Origin: Tenrec ecaudatus
Lineage: Eukaryota; Chordata; Mammalia; Afrosoricida; Tenrecidae
Assembly (NCBI RefSeq): GCF_050624435.1
Contig: NC_134546.1
Coordinates: 40,937,501 to 41,001,500 of the forward strand
Direction of reading: 5' to 3'
Length of the DNA: 64,000 bases
The stretch's first letter is position 1. Each line of letters begins with the position of its first letter. The position numbers and the translations under genes are program-made. The notes beneath the pieces were generated by a model. That model worked only from the letters and a program-made list of their open reading frames with translations, was not told the origin of the DNA and did not search any database. Below, in pieces: positions 11,556-22,975 of this stretch.

Positions 11556-11960
11556 TTTTTTTTACATTTTATTAGGGGCTCATACAACTCTTATCACAGT
11601 CCATACATATACATACATCAGTTGTATAAAGCACATCTGTACATTCTTTGCCCTAATCATTTTCTTTTCTTTCTTTCTTTTTTTTCCCCTTTTCTTTTTT
11701 TACATTTTATTAGGGACTCATATAACTCATCACAATCCATACATATACATACATCAATTGCATAAAGCACATCCATACATTCCCTGCCCCAATCATTCTC
11801 AAAGCATTTGCTCTCCACTTAAGCCCTTTGCATCAGGTCCTCTTTTTTTTTTCCCCTCCCTCCCCGCTCCCCCCTCCCTCATGTGCCCTTTGTAATTTAT
11901 ACATCGTTATTTTGTCATATCTTGCTCTATCTGGAGTGATTTCCTATTTCTTTTGATTAA
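11556..11960 (-). mobile_element. Tenrec-type L1 3' end with duplicated terminal unit, antisense
   Basis: Two head-to-tail copies of the 3' terminal unit are present. Each begins with poly(T) and 'tacattttattagggnctca', at 11565 and 11704, and continues with 'ccatacatatacatacatca' and 'ataaagcacatc'. Only the second continues into the deeper 3'UTR. The same two-unit layout recurs near 29870-30100, suggesting an L1 subfamily with a duplicated 3' end. Confidence 0.75.
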
Positions 11961-12164
11961 GTTTTCCTTCTTTCATTTCCTCTTTCTGTTAGGGTTTATT
12001 TGGTATGGTTATTCTTGTATTATTTTTAATTATTTCCAACCAGCTTTGTTTCTTATTTCACATATTTATGAGCTGCATTGCTTCATATCTCAAATTCCCT
12101 GGTCTATATATTTATTAAAATTTTATCGATGTATCACTTTTTAAATTGACATTTTATTAAATAA

Positions 12165-12600
12165 TTATATTCTTTTTTTCATTTGTTTTTTTAAAGATCA
12201 TTTTATTGGGGGCTCTTACAACTCTTATAGCAATCAATTGTATCAAACATTTGTATATATGTTGCCATCATTATTTTCTAAAAATTTACTTAATATTTGA
12301 GCCTTTGGTATCAGCTCCTTTTTTACCCTCCCTCCCATCCTCATGACTCCCTGATAATTTATAAGTTATCATTTCATATCTTACACCAACCGCTATCTCC
12401 CTTCCCCTGCAGTTTCTTGCCCCTTCCTCGCCCCACCTTATCCTCCTGGTAACCCTACTCCTTCTCTTCCTGAGAGGCTTATCTGACCTGGATTCCGTGT
12501 GTGGTGAGGTGTTTGCATCATTAGCAAACGTAGTGGATAGTGTTTGAGATTTCCTGACTATTGTGCTCCTCTGTCTGGACTCTTGTTGCTTCATCTTGTG
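12165..12600 (-). mobile_element. L1 3'UTR, antisense, diverged
   Basis: 'aaagatcattttattggggg' at the left, then 'tgttgccatcattattttc', 'tatcagctcc' and the C-rich block. It fades after about 12480. It looks older than the 8535 copy. Confidence 0.65.
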
Positions 12601-13529
12601 TGTCTCTTATCCTGCTCAGGTTTGTTTCCCTCTCAAACGTTTCTCTCAAGTGTGGAGCTCTGCCTTGGAAAGGAGACTGTAGTTTCAGTTTCAAGAGTTC
12701 AAGGTGACTAGACGGTTCCCAGGCTTGTAGGTCTCACTGTGGGTCCCTTAGACTTAGCCACTATTTGAAGTAGACACCTCAGTTTTAACTTTTATTCACA
12801 AATGTTCCTTTGTGTTTTCTAGTAAATACCTGCTGTGTTTCCATTTTCAAATCACTCAGATAAATACTTCTCTATGTATTTTTTTCACTGAGACCCTGAT
12901 AGGAAACAAGTCTTGTGGCTTTTGGTTTGTGTTTAGTTCTTTGTCTTTGCAGGTTTACTGAGATACTTTGTATAATAGCTTTGTTGTAAATGTTTTCCAG
13001 GGGTTTTCAAATTTGCTCTATAGTTAGTTGGTCTGTTTTTATGTAAATTAAGAAAGAATAAAAAATCATGTTGCCATCACAGCTGCTTTCTTACCTGATT
13101 TCTGGGGGAGAGGGGGGTTATATCTTTTTCCCCCCCCGAAATCTTGACAAATCCTTACCATTTCCATTTTTAAAATGTTATCACTTTTCTTCATTGCTAT
13201 TACATGACAAAAAGCTTTGAAACCTGCTCTTTCGCCCTAATTGTTTCTTCTTAATAGAGAGAGCATTTTAAGAATCTATTAAAGATCCTTTGGGAAACAT
13301 GTGAAAGGGTCATGGGATTATTTTGCAAATATATGAGTGCTAGTGCTGTCAAATCTAGTCCCTAGCTACCTCCAATACTTAAAGACTAATCTGCAGTTTT
13401 TTGTATATGTAGAGCCATTCTTAAATTATGGGGAAGGAGTTATGTTTAATAGCTTACTGTTGATTGGTGACATTACTTCCATTTTTAGATAGTAAGGATA
13501 TTCCCTGCATTGGTGATTATTTTCCTTCT
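12601..13529. other. Intron 1, unassigned
   Basis: I recognise no gene or repeat. Parts of 12600-12790 may be further diverged L1 3'UTR. Confidence 0.4.
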
Positions 13530-14830
13530 TTGTATTCATTTTTTATTTTACCAGTTTTATTGGCACTTAATTTCCACATCACACAATTCAGTAGTTCAGT
13601 CATATAGAGAAGGGTTGTACAATCACTACCACAATCAAATTTAGAACATTTTTCTCTTCCCGCCGCCCCCCCATGGTTAATCAATTTTCAAATGAGTTGT
13701 GTAATCACCATCAGATCCAGTGCTCCTTCCACCCTCCCACACAGTGTTTGCTCCCCCAGCCAACTGGCCCTCGCTGTCTACCCTTCTCTACCCTTACCTC
13801 CCCTATAACTCTTGTGTCAGTTCTTATTTCTATGAGTCTGCTCCTTCTGTGCCTCACAACCTGGAAAACCCAAAAGAAACAAAAAACAAAACAAAGTGGT
13901 AAGGATAAAGTAATAGTAATGCAGAGATAAAAATACAAAGAATGAGTGAGAAAGAAATGACCACCATGAATATTTAAAAGGCCAGAGAGGAAATTTTTTT
14001 TTATGGAGCAAGCAAGAAATACTTGCACCTAGAACAATTTCAGGTTGGGTCAAGAGGAAGGTCAACTGACCAAGTATCTAGTATAATCACTATTACTGTG
14101 ATCTCTCTGATAACAAAGCTGTTTGAGACCCTTGCCTGTGGCTAGAGGGGATCTGCCAGCTGCTCAATCTAACTTGATAACTGCAGATGGGTTTAGGGCT
14201 TCCACTGCCCTCATAGCCTTCTACAAATTGGGTGTTCGCAATGTAGGCTCTGACAGGTTTCCCTTTTGTCATATTTGAATAACAAGATGGTGTCCTCTGT
14301 GGACTTATTTGACTCCTTACTTTGATGGCTGCTTGTTTGAATACAAGCTTTTTTTTTTTTGAATCATTTTACTAGGGGCTCTTACAATTCTTATCACAAT
14401 CCATCCATTCCATCCATTGTGTCAAGAACATTTGTACATGTGTTGCCATCATCATTCTCAAAATGTTTTCTTTCTACTTGAGCCCTTGATATCAGCTCCT
14501 TATTTCTTACCCCCCCTTCCTCATGAACCCTTGATAATTTATAAATTATTATTTTGAATACAAGCTGTTAAGACCCCAGATACTTCCTATCGATAGCCAG
14601 GCACCATCAGCTTTCTTCACCACACTTTGCTGTAGCACCCTTATCTTCAGTGATCATTGCTAGAGGGTGAGTATGGAGCACGGCCATGTTTTCCAAACTA
14701 ACTGTTCTTTAATTGGGACTAGAGTTCAGTGGGGGCCCAGAATCCATCTGCTTGTCCCTGGGATATGCGTAACTCAGGTTTACTTTGGCAGTTGTATTAT
14801 GTCAAATTCAACTACCCCACCAACAGTAAG
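13530..14830 (-). mobile_element. Older L1 3'UTR, antisense, interrupted
   Basis: 'ccagttttattggcacttaa', 'acaatcactaccacaatca' and 'agaacatttttctcttcc' define an older L1 3'UTR type, also seen at 24910. It has the block 'tttgatggctgcttgttt' at 14321 and 'taagaccccagatac' at 14569. The block is split by a younger L1 fragment at 14350-14551. Confidence 0.7.
14350..14551 (-). mobile_element. Nested short L1 3' end with 13-15 bp TSD
   Basis: It starts as poly(T) plus 'gaatcattttactaggggct' and ends at 'tttataaattatta'. The host sequence 'ttgaatacaagct' occurs immediately before (14337-14349) and after (about 14554-14566), an exact target-site duplication. Removing the insert restores the older L1's 'gcttgtttgaatacaagc' to 'taagacccc' continuity. 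Confidence 0.85.
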
Positions 14831-15309
14831 AACCAACTAGCAGACAACAGAAGACAAACACAAACAACAAGCAACCTAAATTAGGCAGGAGAACAGAAAC
14901 CCATAGAAACAGAAAAATAAAATATTGTCATCCATCCCCCTGGGGTATGTGGTGATTGTACTTGTAACATCATTAGTTTTTTTCCAATGGCACATCACTG
15001 TGGACACTAGGTGTGAGGAATCTATGCCAGTACAGTTCCACTGTGAACCCCAACTCATGAGTTCCATACACATCTCCCATTCCATTGAGCTCTGTTGACC
15101 CTAAGCAACTGGATCAGTTCTTGCAAGTTCAAATCCCTGCCCAACAGATAAAAACCTGTCATGTCACTGGAAGGGGGTGCTTTGAGGTACTAAATATATG
15201 GTGCCCCCCTTTCTATTGGACTCCCACCACCAAACGGGTTCCCCTGCAAGGTCCAATGATCACCACTTCACAGATCCGGGGCAGCCCATTTATTTTCTAC
15301 CTCTCTCAT
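14831..15309. other. Intron 1, unassigned
   Basis: No gene found. The region may include further degraded LINE sequence. Confidence 0.4.
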
Positions 15310-15510
15310 ATACAGCTTTTTATCAGGAGAGACCAGTGAGATGGACCTCATGCTTGGTAAACATGGGTTGACACAATGGCTGCAGCAATGGGCTCAAACA
15401 TAAGAACAATTGTGGGGAGGGCAGAGGACCAAACAGCACTTTGCTCTGTTGTATGTAGGGTCACTAATGAGTTGGAACCGTAAGTGCACATGTTGGTTTG
15501 GACATGACAT
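15310..15510 (+). mobile_element. RTE 3' end fragment
   Basis: 'tcatgcttggtaaacatggg' and 'tgttgtatgtagggtcac' followed by 'tgagttggaacc' match the end of the RTE ORF and 3'UTR. Confidence 0.65.
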
Positions 15511-15968
15511 TGATTGCCATCATAAAGTTTGAGAAGATGGTTTTCTGAACTAAGTTTAGTCTAAGAACTATTAGTGCTTTTCCATCATTGCATTTAATAG
15601 CATATGAGGCATATTAAACCTATTTTAAATTTGGTTTTGATAATAGAATCTCAAATTATGTTGTCATCAACATTGTTAAAAACGTGTTAGAAACAGCTTT
15701 TTTCCTAATCAAAATAGTTCTCATTCATTTTTTTTTCTATTTGTGGGACTACTTTTGAGATCTGTGTAAAAGGTAGGGTTATGTGTTAGGGATTCATCAT
15801 AAATAAAGTTATTTGGTCTTTATACATAAAAAATTATTAAGATTGGCTAGACGCAAATGTGTTTCATTTGTTAACTTGTAAGCTATTGCTTCATCTTAAC
15901 TTCCCCAAGGAACAGTTGAGACATTTGAGAGAAAATGCTCTAACAATATGAAAGATACCATATCTTAA

Positions 15969-16145
15969 ATAAACAAAACCAAACCCATTGCCATCCAGTC
16001 AATTCTGACTCATTGAACTTTATACATGGTTTTTAAGGTTGTAAATCTCTATAGGAACAGATAACCTCATCTTCCTCCTAAGGATTTGAACTGCCTAGCT
16101 CGCAGTTAATCAGTCCACGGCTTACACACAGGTGCCATTTGGTCT
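15969..16145 (-). mobile_element. AfroSINE, antisense
   Basis: The reversed tail 'aaaccaaacccattgccatc' leads into 'cagtcaattctgactcat', followed by 'cagataacctcatcttcctc'. The reversed tRNA-like head, 'ggtgccatttgg', is diverged. Confidence 0.75.
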
Positions 16146-16766
16146 CTCATATCTTACGCTTATTGTGTACAAACAGCACAAAATTATTTAGATGGAAATA
16201 GAAGTTAATGATGGTTTACAAACCGCATGTATGCAAGACAAGGTAGATAGAGTTGGGTATTCAGATTACTGTGACAGTTTTTTCACCTAAGATTTTAGTG
16301 TTTTTCCTTTCAGCATGAGTAAGAGGTTTTTCTTCACACTCGCTTTTACTTCCTTTGTTACCTCCATTTGAGAAGCTGTTTCTGTAAGAGGAACAACTTT
16401 GACCTTTTTGTATTCTGTCTCCAGTCCATTTGACAAGAAAATGCACCTGCATACTTTTGTTATTGTTCGGAGACAATGCATCACATGTGGTGTCCCCTGA
16501 ATCAATGACTAAGAAGCAGTTTTATTCCAGGAGACAGACCATAATGTTTCAGTTGTCTTGGATGCATGATACCATATAGCATTATAATCATGGAGGGGGC
16601 AATATTTATGATGGAGGATCTTAATCAAACAATACATTGATAAGTCAATAGGGAAAGATGATGAATTTCTTCCTTTTGTGTGTCTTTCCTTCCCCTTAGT
16701 CTTCCTTACCTGAAGGTACCAATGTTTTCAGTGGACAGAATATCTTTAAAGCACCAGCGTTTGTTA
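16146..16766. other. Intron 1, unassigned
   Basis: No gene or firm repeat. Short open frames on the minus strand show no known domain. Confidence 0.4.
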
Positions 16767-16778
16767 TTTGTTATACCA

Positions 16779-16926
16779 CTGCCTTTGTAGAGTAGAACTG
16801 CTCTGTTAGGTTTCAGAGAGGACATCTTCATGGGAGCAGACAGGGCTCTGTTTCCCACCGGAGCAGTCCATGGGCTTGACCTGCTTGCAGGCCAGCACTT
16901 AACCCTCATTGCTACCAGGGCTCTTG
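16779..16926 (-). mobile_element. AfroSINE, antisense, with exact 12-bp TSD
   Basis: The body runs from 'gcctttgtagagtagaactg' to the reversed head 'gctaccagggctc'; the far tail is missing. 'tttgttatacca' precedes it (16767-16778) and follows it (16927-16938). It landed at the tail of a second AfroSINE. Confidence 0.8.
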
Positions 16927-16938
16927 TTTGTTATACCA

Positions 16939-18212
16939 AAACTAAACCAAACTCACTGCCATCAAGTCAGTGCTGACTCAATGTCCCTTGTGTGGGTTTC
17001 TGAGTCTAACTTTTTTTTATTTAATCATTTTATTGGGGACTCATACAACTCATCACAATCTATACATACATCAGTTGTGTCAAGCACATTTGTACATTCG
17101 TTGTCCTCATCATTCTCAAAATATTTGCTCTCCACTTAAACCCTTAGTATTAGCTCCTCATTTTCCCCCCTGCCTCCTTGCACCCTTCCCTCATGAACTC
17201 TTGATAATTTATGTTATTATTTTGTTATGTCTTACATTGTCTGATGTCTCCCTTCACCCACTTTTCTGTTGTTCATCCCCCAGGGAGGAGGTTATATGTA
17301 GATCCTTATAATTGGTTCCCCCTTTCTACCCCACCTTCCCTCCACCCTCCAGTATCGCCACTTTCACCACTGGTCCTGAAGCGATCATCTGTCCTGGATG
17401 CCCTGTATTTCCGGTTCCTATCTGTACCAGTGTACATTCTCCGGTCTAGCTGGATTTGGGATCATGATAGTGGGGGGAGGAGGGAGAAAGAATTTAAGAA
17501 TTAGAGGAAAGCTGTCCATTTTATCGTTGCTGTGCTGCACCCTGACTGGCTCATCTCCCTGCGACCCTTCTGTAAGGGGGTGTCCCGTTACCTACAGGTG
17601 AGCTTTGGATTTCCACTGCGCACTCCCCCTCATTTACAATGATATGATTTTTTGTTCTTCGATGCCTGATACTTGATCCCTTTGACACCTCTTAGGCACA
17701 CAGGCTGGTGTGCTTCTTCCATGTGGACTTTGTTGCTTCCGAGCTAGATGACCACTTGTTTATGTTCAAGCCTTTAAGACCCCAGACGCTATATCTTTGG
17801 ATAGCCGGGCACCATCAGCTTTCTTCAACACATTTGCTTATGCACCCATTTGTCTTCAGCTATCATATCAGGAAGGTGGGTACAAAATGATATGAATTTT
17901 TGTTTTTTGATGCCTGATACCTGCTTCCTTCGACACCTCTTGTGGTCACACAGGCTGGTGTGCTTATGTGGGCTTGTTGCTTCTGAGTTAGATGGCTGCT
18001 TGTTTACCTGGAAGCCTTTAAGACCCCAGACACTCTATCTTTTGATAGCCAGTACGACATTTGCTTATGCACACATTTGTCTTCAGTGATTGTGCTGAGA
18101 CTAACTTTTTAACAGTGTCGAAAGCAAAATTCTTTCTCGAAGATGGTCGTGGGTTCAAACTGACCATGTGGATCGAAACCCAATGTGTAACCACTACACC
18201 ACCAGGGCCCCC
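16939..18212 (-). mobile_element. AfroSINE, antisense, split by an L1
   Basis: Its reversed tail and middle (16939-17015: 'aaactaaaccaaactcactg' onward) are separated from its reversed head (18096-18212, ending 'caccaccagggccc') by an L1 3'UTR. Joined, the two parts make one ordinary SINE, so the L1 is younger. Confidence 0.85.
17016..18095 (-). mobile_element. Tenrec-type L1 3'UTR, antisense, nested in AfroSINE
   Basis: It is flanked by 'tgagtctaacttttt' (17001-17015) and 'tgagactaacttttt' (18096-18110), a 15-bp duplication with one mismatch. The order is poly(T), 'aatcattttattggggactc', the C-rich block, 'ccagtgtacattctccgg' and the 'gcttgtttatgttcaagcc' block. The last module, from 'tgatgcctgatac' through 'taagaccccagac', occurs twice about 250 bp apart (landmarks at 17709 and 17959). 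Confidence 0.85.
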
Positions 18213-19643
18213 TTGCAAATCAGTTGTTCCCAGTAAAAACATGCTAGACAATTATTGCCACCAACTCCTAATTTAAAAAAAAAAATAGGAAGGCAATAGT
18301 TTTCCTTTCAAAAATTAGTAGTCTTTCAAATTTTGAAAATAATGATCTATAAGTGGCTAAAATACCTTGTCAAGTGTGTTGTAATCATATTATACTCTTG
18401 AATAATTCCTGGAAATAAAACGCTATGGCTTCTATTCTTAAGAAATGGTACATTATTATATTTAATAAATATGGTCATTCCTAAGGGAATTGGAGGTGAG
18501 AAAAAGGTAGGGAAGGTAATTAGAAATGTATTTTCATTCTGTAGTATATCTTAAAGGTCATGTGTGAAAAATAATTTAGGTAATTATCATTTTTTATAAT
18601 TTAATGTACATTTGGATTTTTATGATATGCTTTCTATCAAAAACATTAGTGATCTCAAATAAGTGAATGACTGCCTGTTTCCATTTGCAAGGATTATTTT
18701 AGCCCCCCTCCTTTTTTTAAAGTTACTTCAAAGTGATTAGATGGAAGAACTACCAATCTGAGATGAGGCCTGCTCTCTGATTACTTTTTTGACATTTGCA
18801 AGCAATGGTTTACAGATGATATTAAATTCTTGGGCTGAGATGGTACAAAGACCACCTAAAAGAAACAAGATATTGTGAACATATTAAAATAGTGTAACCA
18901 AAAAAATTCACTCCTTTGTCATATGCTTCAGGAATACAGCTGTGTCAGCATTTAATGAGACAGGTTTTTAAGTAGGAAAATAGAATAGTAAGACAAGACT
19001 GTTTAGAAACAGCTTTATCTGTTAGTAGGCGCTGCTTAGTGTGAAGTAATCATCCTTTGCTTTTAGCCTAAACTGACTGCAAGTCCTCTTCCTGGCCTCT
19101 GGTACAATTGCTTCAACTTCTTTCCATACTAGTAGAACATAACAGATGGTATGGTTCTTTTTCACTCTAGTATGACAAAAAAGCTTTTCAGAGACTGTGA
19201 AAATTGATTTTCTTCTTAACCTTCTCTGGGTAGTAGGAAATAAATATTTAATTACTGACTCAAAGGTGTAAGGAAAAATTAATTGGTATCAAGGTTTGAT
19301 TGTCATTTTGTTTTTGATTTGAGGCTTTTGGGCACTAATTTTTTTCCTAATAAGACTTAGACAGTGTACTGGATTAAGTATAAAATTTTAAATAAGATTT
19401 ATTTAGTGAATAACAGCAGCTAATGAATTTAGGGCTCAATAACTGTAAAGTCATAAAATTGAAAATAACACAAAAGAGACCCAATAATATAATTTCTAAT
19501 ATTTAAAAATATTATATTTAATGCAATTGTGCATTAAATAAGTTGTTACTTGAAATTATTCCTTATTTGCTATTTACATGTAGGACTTATTAAAGTATAC
19601 ACCAAAAAATGTGTATGTTCATGATAATTGCTAGATGAGAATC
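18213..19643. other. Intron 1, unique AT-rich DNA
   Basis: No repeat or coding signal recognised. Confidence 0.5.
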
Positions 19644-19645
19644 TA

Positions 19646-21670
19646 CTGTATATACTCGTGTATAAGCTGAGTTTTTCAGCACAAAACGGGACCAGTGCCC
19701 GTTATCTCGCTGGTGATTGCTGTTTCTCCGCTGTTCATTCAAAGCCCCACTGACACTGCAGGGCTTTGAATGTTTGTCTACTCACATCTAACCAATCAGA
19801 GCCGTCTTATGACGTGGACGGCTCCAGTTCACAGAAGCACCCGTAGTGATTCACTTACTCTGGCAGCTGAACTGGTAAGGATGTGTCTGTGGCTGGGCTC
19901 TGTCTCTCCCCTCCGGCCTCTGTGTTAATCCACATCCTGCATCCCCGCCTGCATGGACTCTTCTTCCCCCCCCCCGGCAGCTTTACCATGAAAGTTCTTT
20001 TTCAAAGTCTTGTTTTTTTAGCCTATTAGAAGTGGATGCTCTTGATGAACCAAAACAAAAACGCAGGTCATATGAGGCTGGTTTCAAAATGAAGGTTGTG
20101 TCGAGAGCAATAACAGTATTGCAAGTAGGGAATTCTGTGTTGACGTAAAGCAAGTGAGAGAGTGGCGGAAAATTAAGGCTGACTTGGAACTGATTCCAAA
20201 AGCTAACAAAGCTTGTAGTGGTTTAACATCTTTTTTGGTTTTTTTTTTTTGGTTTAACATCTTTTTATGGTACTCTAGAGATTGAATTGCATAAATGGGT
20301 TATGGAGGGTCGTCAAAATGGTTACTGCGCAACAACACATGGGAATCCACGTACGTGCTCTATAAATGGCCAAGGATGACAAATATAAAGCACCAGGTTT
20401 GGCCTACTATGTTTGAGACAAAGAACAAAGATTTCCCAGAAATTGCCACAAGACCTTGAAGAAAAAATTATGTCATGTCATTCCGGTCATTTATTATAAA
20501 ACAAAGAAAGGTTTATAATTATGACCTGGCAGATATTGGGAATATGGATGAAACTGCCATGACTTTTGATCTTCCAAGCAACAGAACTGTGGCAAGTTTA
20601 GGAGTAAAACAAACCATTTTTCTCAAAACCATAGGAAATGAAAAAAGTCACTTTACAGTTCTATCATGTTTGGCTAAAGGAGCTAAGCTGAATCTTGTCA
20701 TTATTTTTAAAAGATCAATTTCCCACCAAGAATTACTGTGCGTGCACATGTTAGAGGCTGGATGGATGAAGACGGAACAAAAAAATGGCTGGGAGAAATT
20801 TGGAACCAACGACCAGGAGCACCCTTAAAAAAAAAGTCATTGTTACTTGTTTGGGATATGTTCAGAGCCTACCCATCAGATGACATAAAAAAAAATTGGC
20901 AAAAGTTAGTAAAGTTACTTTAGCTGTTATTCCAGGTGGGTTTACATCTGTACTGCAGCCTCTGGATGCATCTTTGAATAAGCCTTTTAAAGACCTTGTG
21001 TGAAGGATGTGGCATGAATGGATGTCATCTGGTCAAGCCCGACTAACAGGAGGAAATCTCATGAAGCCTGACATAGAGTTAATAGCAAAGTGGGTTCGAG
21101 ATGCATGGGAAGACATTCCAGAAGACATGGTGCGACGTGCCTTCCAGAAATATAGTATTAGTAATGCTATGGATGGCAGTGAAGACTGCACTTTGTATGA
21201 AAATGACAGCAGTGATGGTGATGATGGCAATCTCAGTGAGGACAGCATCTATGATGACCTCACACCAGCTGAAGCTCTGCATTGGGATACGGATGATGAT
21301 GAGGAATCCAGTTTTGAAGGATTTTAACTCTTTACATTTTAGCTTGGTTGCTGATTTAGCTCAGGGAATGGTTCTCTTAAGGTATCATTGTTGGTACCTT
21401 ATTGTTTTTGTTGAACCTGTTTTCCACTTACTGTGCTGGCTTACAATGTTAAATGACGTGTCCTGTGTTTTAGGTTTTTTATTTAAAATAAATGTTTAAA
21501 TACATTACCCCACTGATGTCTCAATTTTTAGTAATTTTCATTTGCTTTGATTACTGAAACTCACCAATAGCTTCTGCATTTTCCACCCTAGGCTTATACT
21601 CGAGTCAATCCATTTTTCTGGTTTCCCAGGTAATAATTAGATACCTCGGCTTATATTCGAGTATCTATGG
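19646..21670 (+). mobile_element. pogo-like (Tc1/mariner superfamily) DNA transposon, nearly complete
   Basis: A 2025-bp element with TA on both sides (19644-19645, 21671-21672). The inverted ends are 'ctgtatatactcgtgtataa' at the left and 'gcttatattcgagtatctat' followed by 'gg' at the right. It encloses a decayed transposase ORF in + orientation, ending at 21327, followed by about 340 bp of 3' sequence with AATAAA near 21488. A diverged inner copy of the right end ('ggcttatactcgagtcaatc') lies about 60 bp inside. Two short elements in this window (24641-24754 and 53891-53998) share both ends and are its probable non-autonomous relatives. Confidence 0.85.
20050..21327 (+). pseudogene. pogo-type DDE transposase, frameshifted
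   Basis: The N-terminal part (about 20050-20215) translates to a helix-turn-helix of the Brinker/pogo type, with 'YEAGFKMKVV' and 'VREWRKIKADL', and contains one frameshift. The DDE domain follows: 'IGNMDETAM' (first Asp codon at 20547), 'LLLVWDMFRAYP' (second Asp at 20855) and 'SVLQPLDASLNKPF' (third Asp at 20965), all three catalytic positions being Asp as in pogo/Tigger. The C-terminus is a long acidic tail ending 'DDDEESSFEGF'. Defects include a frameshift near 20715-20730, another near 20915, a stop before 'RMWHEWMSSG', and small T-rich insertions near 20240. It is not a working protein. A domesticated gene is unlikely given the breaks and intact terminal repeats. Confidence 0.8.
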
Positions 21671-21672
21671 TA

Positions 21673-22732
21673 ATTTGGGGGTTATTAAATAGTTTTTGTA
21701 ATTTAAAATGCTCCAGATACATTGAAAATTATAATTTATATAGATAGTCAGATGATTACTTGAGTATTTTAATGTGATAGGACTTTTAAACAACAGATTG
21801 TAGATACTGAAATGGCTAGACACAGTCTTTATAACTATATGTAGCCATTTATATTTCCGTGCTGTTTTCACTGTAGTCTGTTTGCTGCTGTCTTCGGTTT
21901 TTATTATCGAGAATAACACTGATAGTGAAAACTCTACATTTTGTATTTCAGAGGTGTATAATTATTTGCTTTACTCTATTTTGGCATCAGGCAGGAGCCA
22001 TCTAGTAAAGAAACAAACTTTTTTGGGGTCATAACTATAAAAATAGGAAAAGTTCTGTGAGTTTATATGCTTTAAGTTCTCTTGTCGGTTTTTCTTTAAG
22101 CTGCAAAGATTTGAAGAAGGGCAATATAACGAAGTATATGAAGCAACTCAATTAAGGAAGTGAAAGTCTCGTTTTAAATAAGTGTTGAAATGTTATTGCA
22201 GCTCTTCTGAGAAGGACTCATTTCAGAGTGCTGCCTGGGCAGTGGGTCCTGTCGCTCATGAGACAGATCCATTCTTTACACTGTGTGTAGTGTATATAAT
22301 ATATATATTACATATATACTGTGTATGTATTTTCCAAACCTCAAAAGCAAGGATAGTTACTGATTTTACTAGTGTTTGAAGGATCTGACACTTACTAGTC
22401 TACTACTTTAGGAAAAAAGTCAATAATTTGAAAAATGAATGACAGTACTGATCACCATGATCCCCACAGCTGGTATTTGTTATGAAATTACTCTGTACCT
22501 CTGTTCCAAGTGTTTTCTTTTTATTTAATTTGAACTAATAATCTATGACAGAACTATTATAATTCTGAATTAATAGGCCTCATACTTAGTGTGTAACTGA
22601 GCTAGGATTTACACCAAAGCAGTCTCTCCACAAAAAGCCCGGTGATGCTGTTGGTTTATCATTAAAGCTGTTAACAGCAAGGTCAGGCTGTCTGGTCCCA
22701 TAAAGAGTTACAGCCTTGGAAGCCTTTTATCA
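21673..22732. other. Intron 1, unique
   Basis: No gene recognised. A short (TA)n lies near 22293-22316. Confidence 0.45.
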
Positions 22733-22905
22733 GAGAGCCCTGGTAGCATAGTAGGTACTCTTTGCTGCCACGAGAAGGACTGGGCTTTCTACTCCCATAA
22801 CAGTTCCAGTCTCAGAGACTCATAGGAAGTTCTACCCTGTCTTACAGGATTGCTATGTGTCAGCATCGAATTGATGGCAATGGCTTGTGAATTTGTTTTG
22901 GTTAT
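22733..22905 (+). mobile_element. AfroSINE, sense
   Basis: 'agagccctggtagcatagta' at the head, then 'gggctttctactcccataac' and the tail 'gaattgatggcaatggcttg'. Confidence 0.8.
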
Positions 22906-22975
22906 GGGTCTGTTGATTCGATGACAGTGGGTTTGAGATGTTGAAAGAACAAATCTGTCTTTGATTTGTTAAAAA

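Noticed and set aside
20475-21327. Domesticated POGK-like gene from the pogo transposase
   Set aside because: The terminal repeats and TA duplications are intact while the coding region has several frameshifts and a stop, which is the opposite of a domesticated gene.
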